Part shown: one piece after another, positions 61,796 through 64,000 of the stretch
Layout: every line of letters begins with the position of its first letter
How positions within the stretch are numbered: position 1 is the stretch's first letter
NCBI RefSeq assembly: GCF_000764305.2
Contig: NW_025941768.1
Coordinates: forward strand, 1-64,000
From: Hyalella azteca
Lineage: Eukaryota > Arthropoda > Malacostraca > Amphipoda > Hyalellidae
DNA length: 64,000 bases
Direction of reading: 5' to 3'
Position numbers and translations under genes: made by a program
The notes under the pieces: model-generated
What the model was told of the DNA's origin: nothing
The model's database searches: none
The model's input: only the letters and a program-made list of their open reading frames with translations

Positions 61796-64000
61796 CTATC
61801 CATTTCTTATAACAGGCCGCGATTCAATCTTACTTGAGCTCTCGATTGATACCTGCAAATCCTTTGGTTTCGATTCATTTCGCGATTTTTTTCTTTTATC
61901 TTTGCCAGCAGCAAAATCTTCGAATTTCGTTTCGTCGTTATCGTTATTTAAACTAGGAGAATTTAGGTCATCTTTGGAAGCAGTCTCAATTTGTTCGCCA
62001 GAACTAAGCGACTTCCCTAGTGAATTAGGAAAAAAATTGTGAGGGGAACCTTCTCCAAATGTGTGAGGTAGGTCACGAAGGGGTAAATTTTTCCTGTCAA
62101 TCCCGTCAATATCGAGGTTTCTTCTCGGCGACAGCTTCAGCTGTACGGGTTCTGGAGTCGGTGATGTCCGTATTTCTTCCGCATTACCATGAAGTTTAGC
62201 GAGATGAGGAGGTAGGAAGCCAGGAGAAAGTCTAACATTTCCTGCATCGGCCGCATCAGGTGGAGCAATACCATGTGCTGCAAAGCTGTTGGGATTTATG
62301 ACATGACCGAATCCAGATGAAAACTTTGAAGCGGGATTTGGAGAGTAAGTACCACCTACAACCACGTAAGGGGCTGCCAGGCCAACAGTGTTGGAACCAC
62401 CTCCGTAAGATGATGCTCGGCGACTATAATCCACTATTACCGATGGCTCATTGTGGAACACTGACGCGTCAGGATCGATGATGAAAGGCTTCTTGAAATG
62501 CTTCAAGTTAATTTCGTTTATTGGTTTGAAAATGAGATTCTGGTTAAATTGGTTGCCACTTACAGGCCATCTTTGGTCCGGCAAATGTTGTTGGGCAAGA
62601 AAAGGTGAATTTGTCACATAATTCGAGACAATGAATGGCTGTGGAGTTGGGCGTCCTTCTACGCTATAGGTAGAGTTCTGCCTATGAGGCAACCCAGCAG
62701 TGATAGGTCCAGAAAATGGATTACTATCACCTGGAATTTGCTGAGATTGATGATTTGAGAATAAATTTGGAAAATCATTAAGGTTGGTGATTTGTCCAAA
62801 TTGATTTGGGAATTTATCAAAAGAGTTCGTTAATATGTTGTTCGAAACAAAGGGTCGACTGTCTCCCTCGATGTTCGTTAAGAGATGGCCTCCATTTGGT
62901 GTACCATACTGGAAACCAGGAAAACCGTAAGGAGAAGCTGTTGGTTGAGACGAACCGAAGCCATGTTGAGGACTTAGCGGATCAAGAGCTGATGGAATAT
63001 ATGTGTTGGGAGGGAATTTCCTCGGCTGCTTCACTAAGCTGGATGACGGTAATTTGTAAAAATCGTTGAAATTTTTATATTTCGTCGTTGCAAATGAATC
63101 GTGACTGTTAACACCGAAAGGCTGCTGAACTCTGTTGAAATTTTGTTCTCCTTGCGACGGCAGCTCATGAGGTTTGCTGAAACTGCCTTGGTCGACAAAA
63201 TTAAGAGGTCGTGGTTGTTTCTCTGGAAAGCTGTGGTACGATAATGGATACTGGTAACGAGAATGAGGTGTGAAGGGTGGTGATACGGAATTTTCGACTG
63301 AGCCACTATGAGATTGGAATGGGATGGAATAAAGAGGAAGCGTCTGCTGATAGTCTGAAGGAGGGAATGGCACAGTTGGTACAACAGGAACACCTGATGC
63401 TTGTGGAGGTACAAGCGGAGCACTTTCTGCAGTTGGAGGGACGACAGGAATGCCGTCTGCAGTGAACGGGACAACAGGAATTCTTTTCCTTGAGAGCTGA
63501 ACGCTTGGATGTCTTCCTGAGGGTAGAGAAATACTCGGAAACCTTCCTGATGGCCGAAATAGATCCTGATGCTGATGAGAAGCTGCAGTCAAAGGATGAT
63601 ACCTTCCAGATTCTGAGATTGAATGTGAAAATCTATTCTCTTGACTTGCAGGATGAGCATGACGTTCAAATGATGTTGCACCCGTAAACTGCTGGCTCTG
63701 CGCACTGGTCACACCGCCATCTCCTCTAAACGTAGAAGAGGTATTTGCGTAACTTCCAGGTAACTGGGGTAGTGGCTGGAGATGCCGATGTGCTGTTTCT
63801 TGATAATTGTCATCGGAAATTGGAACACTATCGTCGTAGTCAGCATAATTAGTTTGAGGGACTATTGGAATTGTTTCGATTGATGTTGGCGGTTTATGAA
63901 CAGTTACTGGCGCCTGTACGGCAGCAACAGAATCACGTCCAGCCGATCCAAGAACTTCTCGACTCTGTTCAAAATTGTGGCGGGTGGCATGTGAGGGGAT
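61796..64000 (-). CDS. 3' part of an unidentified Pro/Ser/Gln/Asn-rich protein gene
   Basis: One open frame covers 735 codons from the right edge to TAG at 61796-61798 with no obvious intron; the start lies outside the window. The visible part begins IPSHATRHNFEQ and has no Cys-rich or enzymatic domain. It includes an acidic DDSVPISDDNY patch, a repeat of the type IPVVPFTADG/IPVVPPTAES/APLVPPQASG/VPVVPTVPF, many GRHPS and YGFPG-like motifs rich in Pro, Ser, Phe, Asn and Gln, and a basic tail (KDKRKKSRNESKPKD). Such composition is seen in secreted cuticle, matrix or adhesive proteins, and also in disordered nuclear proteins. Without its N-terminus, location cannot be decided. High CpG content sets it apart from TMEM41B. 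Confidence 0.88.
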   Translation of the reverse strand: MPSHATRHNFEQSREVLGSAGRDSVAAVQAPVTVHKPPTSIETIPIVPQTNYADYDDSVPISDDNYQETAHRHLQPLPQLPGSYANTSSTFRGDGGVTSAQSQQFTGATSFERHAHPASQENRFSHSISESGRYHPLTAASHQHQDLFRPSGRFPSISLPSGRHPSVQLSRKRIPVVPFTADGIPVVPPTAESAPLVPPQASGVPVVPTVPFPPSDYQQTLPLYSIPFQSHSGSVENSVSPPFTPHSRYQYPLSYHSFPEKQPRPLNFVDQGSFSKPHELPSQGEQNFNRVQQPFGVNSHDSFATTKYKNFNDFYKLPSSSLVKQPRKFPPNTYIPSALDPLSPQHGFGSSQPTASPYGFPGFQYGTPNGGHLLTNIEGDSRPFVSNNILTNSFDKFPNQFGQITNLNDFPNLFSNHQSQQIPGDSNPFSGPITAGLPHRQNSTYSVEGRPTPQPFIVSNYVTNSPFLAQQHLPDQRWPVSGNQFNQNLIFKPINEINLKHFKKPFIIDPDASVFHNEPSVIVDYSRRASSYGGGSNTVGLAAPYVVVGGTYSPNPASKFSSGFGHVINPNSFAAHGIAPPDAADAGNVRLSPGFLPPHLAKLHGNAEEIRTSPTPEPVQLKLSPRRNLDIDGIDRKNLPLRDLPHTFGEGSPHNFFPNSLGKSLSSGEQIETASKDDLNSPSLNNDNDETKFEDFAAGKDKRKKSRNESKPKDLQVSIESSSKIESRPVIRNG

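Noticed and set aside
63034..63474. 146-codon minus-strand frame
   Set aside because: Shifted-frame shadow of the long frame at 61796-64000.

Overview
The window is eukaryotic nuclear DNA, most likely from an arthropod. Genes are split by GT-AG introns, intergenic and intronic space is AT-rich and full of minisatellites and small DNA transposons, and the proteins read as invertebrate orthologues. A crustacean is plausible (repeat load, a tRNA-derived SINE, CpG-poor gene bodies), but the species cannot be fixed from the sequence.

Layout. 1-3.4 kb is CpG-poor and AT-rich, with one candidate exon of an unidentified minus-strand gene. 3.4-9.8 kb is CpG-rich non-coding DNA upstream of a Myb gene; it carries an 81-bp tandem repeat and a 5 x 41-bp array rich in CAGCTG E-boxes. 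From about 9.8 to 34.1 kb on the plus strand lies one large three-repeat Myb gene (animal Myb/B-Myb type). I resolved 17 coding exons that join in perfect phase, plus a tentative first exon, giving about 1,371 residues. The split between repeats R1 and R2 is interrupted by a 13.9-kb intron that holds several minisatellites. From 37.7 to about 45.0 kb on the minus strand is a complete spermidine synthase gene (8 coding exons, 299 residues, plus a likely 5' UTR exon), convergent with Myb. From 53.4 to 57.1 kb on the minus strand is a complete TMEM41B/Stasimon gene (7 coding exons, 280 residues). From 61.8 kb to the right edge on the minus strand is the 3' part of an unidentified low-complexity Pro/Ser/Gln-rich protein gene.

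The space between genes holds datable mobile elements: a non-autonomous hAT element with a perfect 8-bp target duplication (36.1-36.8 kb), a TTAA-flanked piggyBac-like MITE (42.2 kb) with a decayed relative (37.5 kb), a TA-flanked MITE at 54.4 kb nested inside another element whose uninterrupted copy is at 21.1 kb, two copies of an unassigned element with 8-bp target duplications (46.9 and 60.5 kb), the second carrying two copies of a SINE-like unit, and a 180-bp-arm foldback at 50.8-51.6 kb.

Myb, spermidine synthase and TMEM41B act in cell-cycle transcription, polyamine synthesis and ER lipid/autophagy respectively. Nothing in the sequence suggests a shared pathway. I found no CRISPR array, operon, defence cassette or clearly new biochemical system. 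The most unusual pattern is that three separate 3' splice sites (two in Myb, one in TMEM41B) sit in or directly against local tandem duplications.
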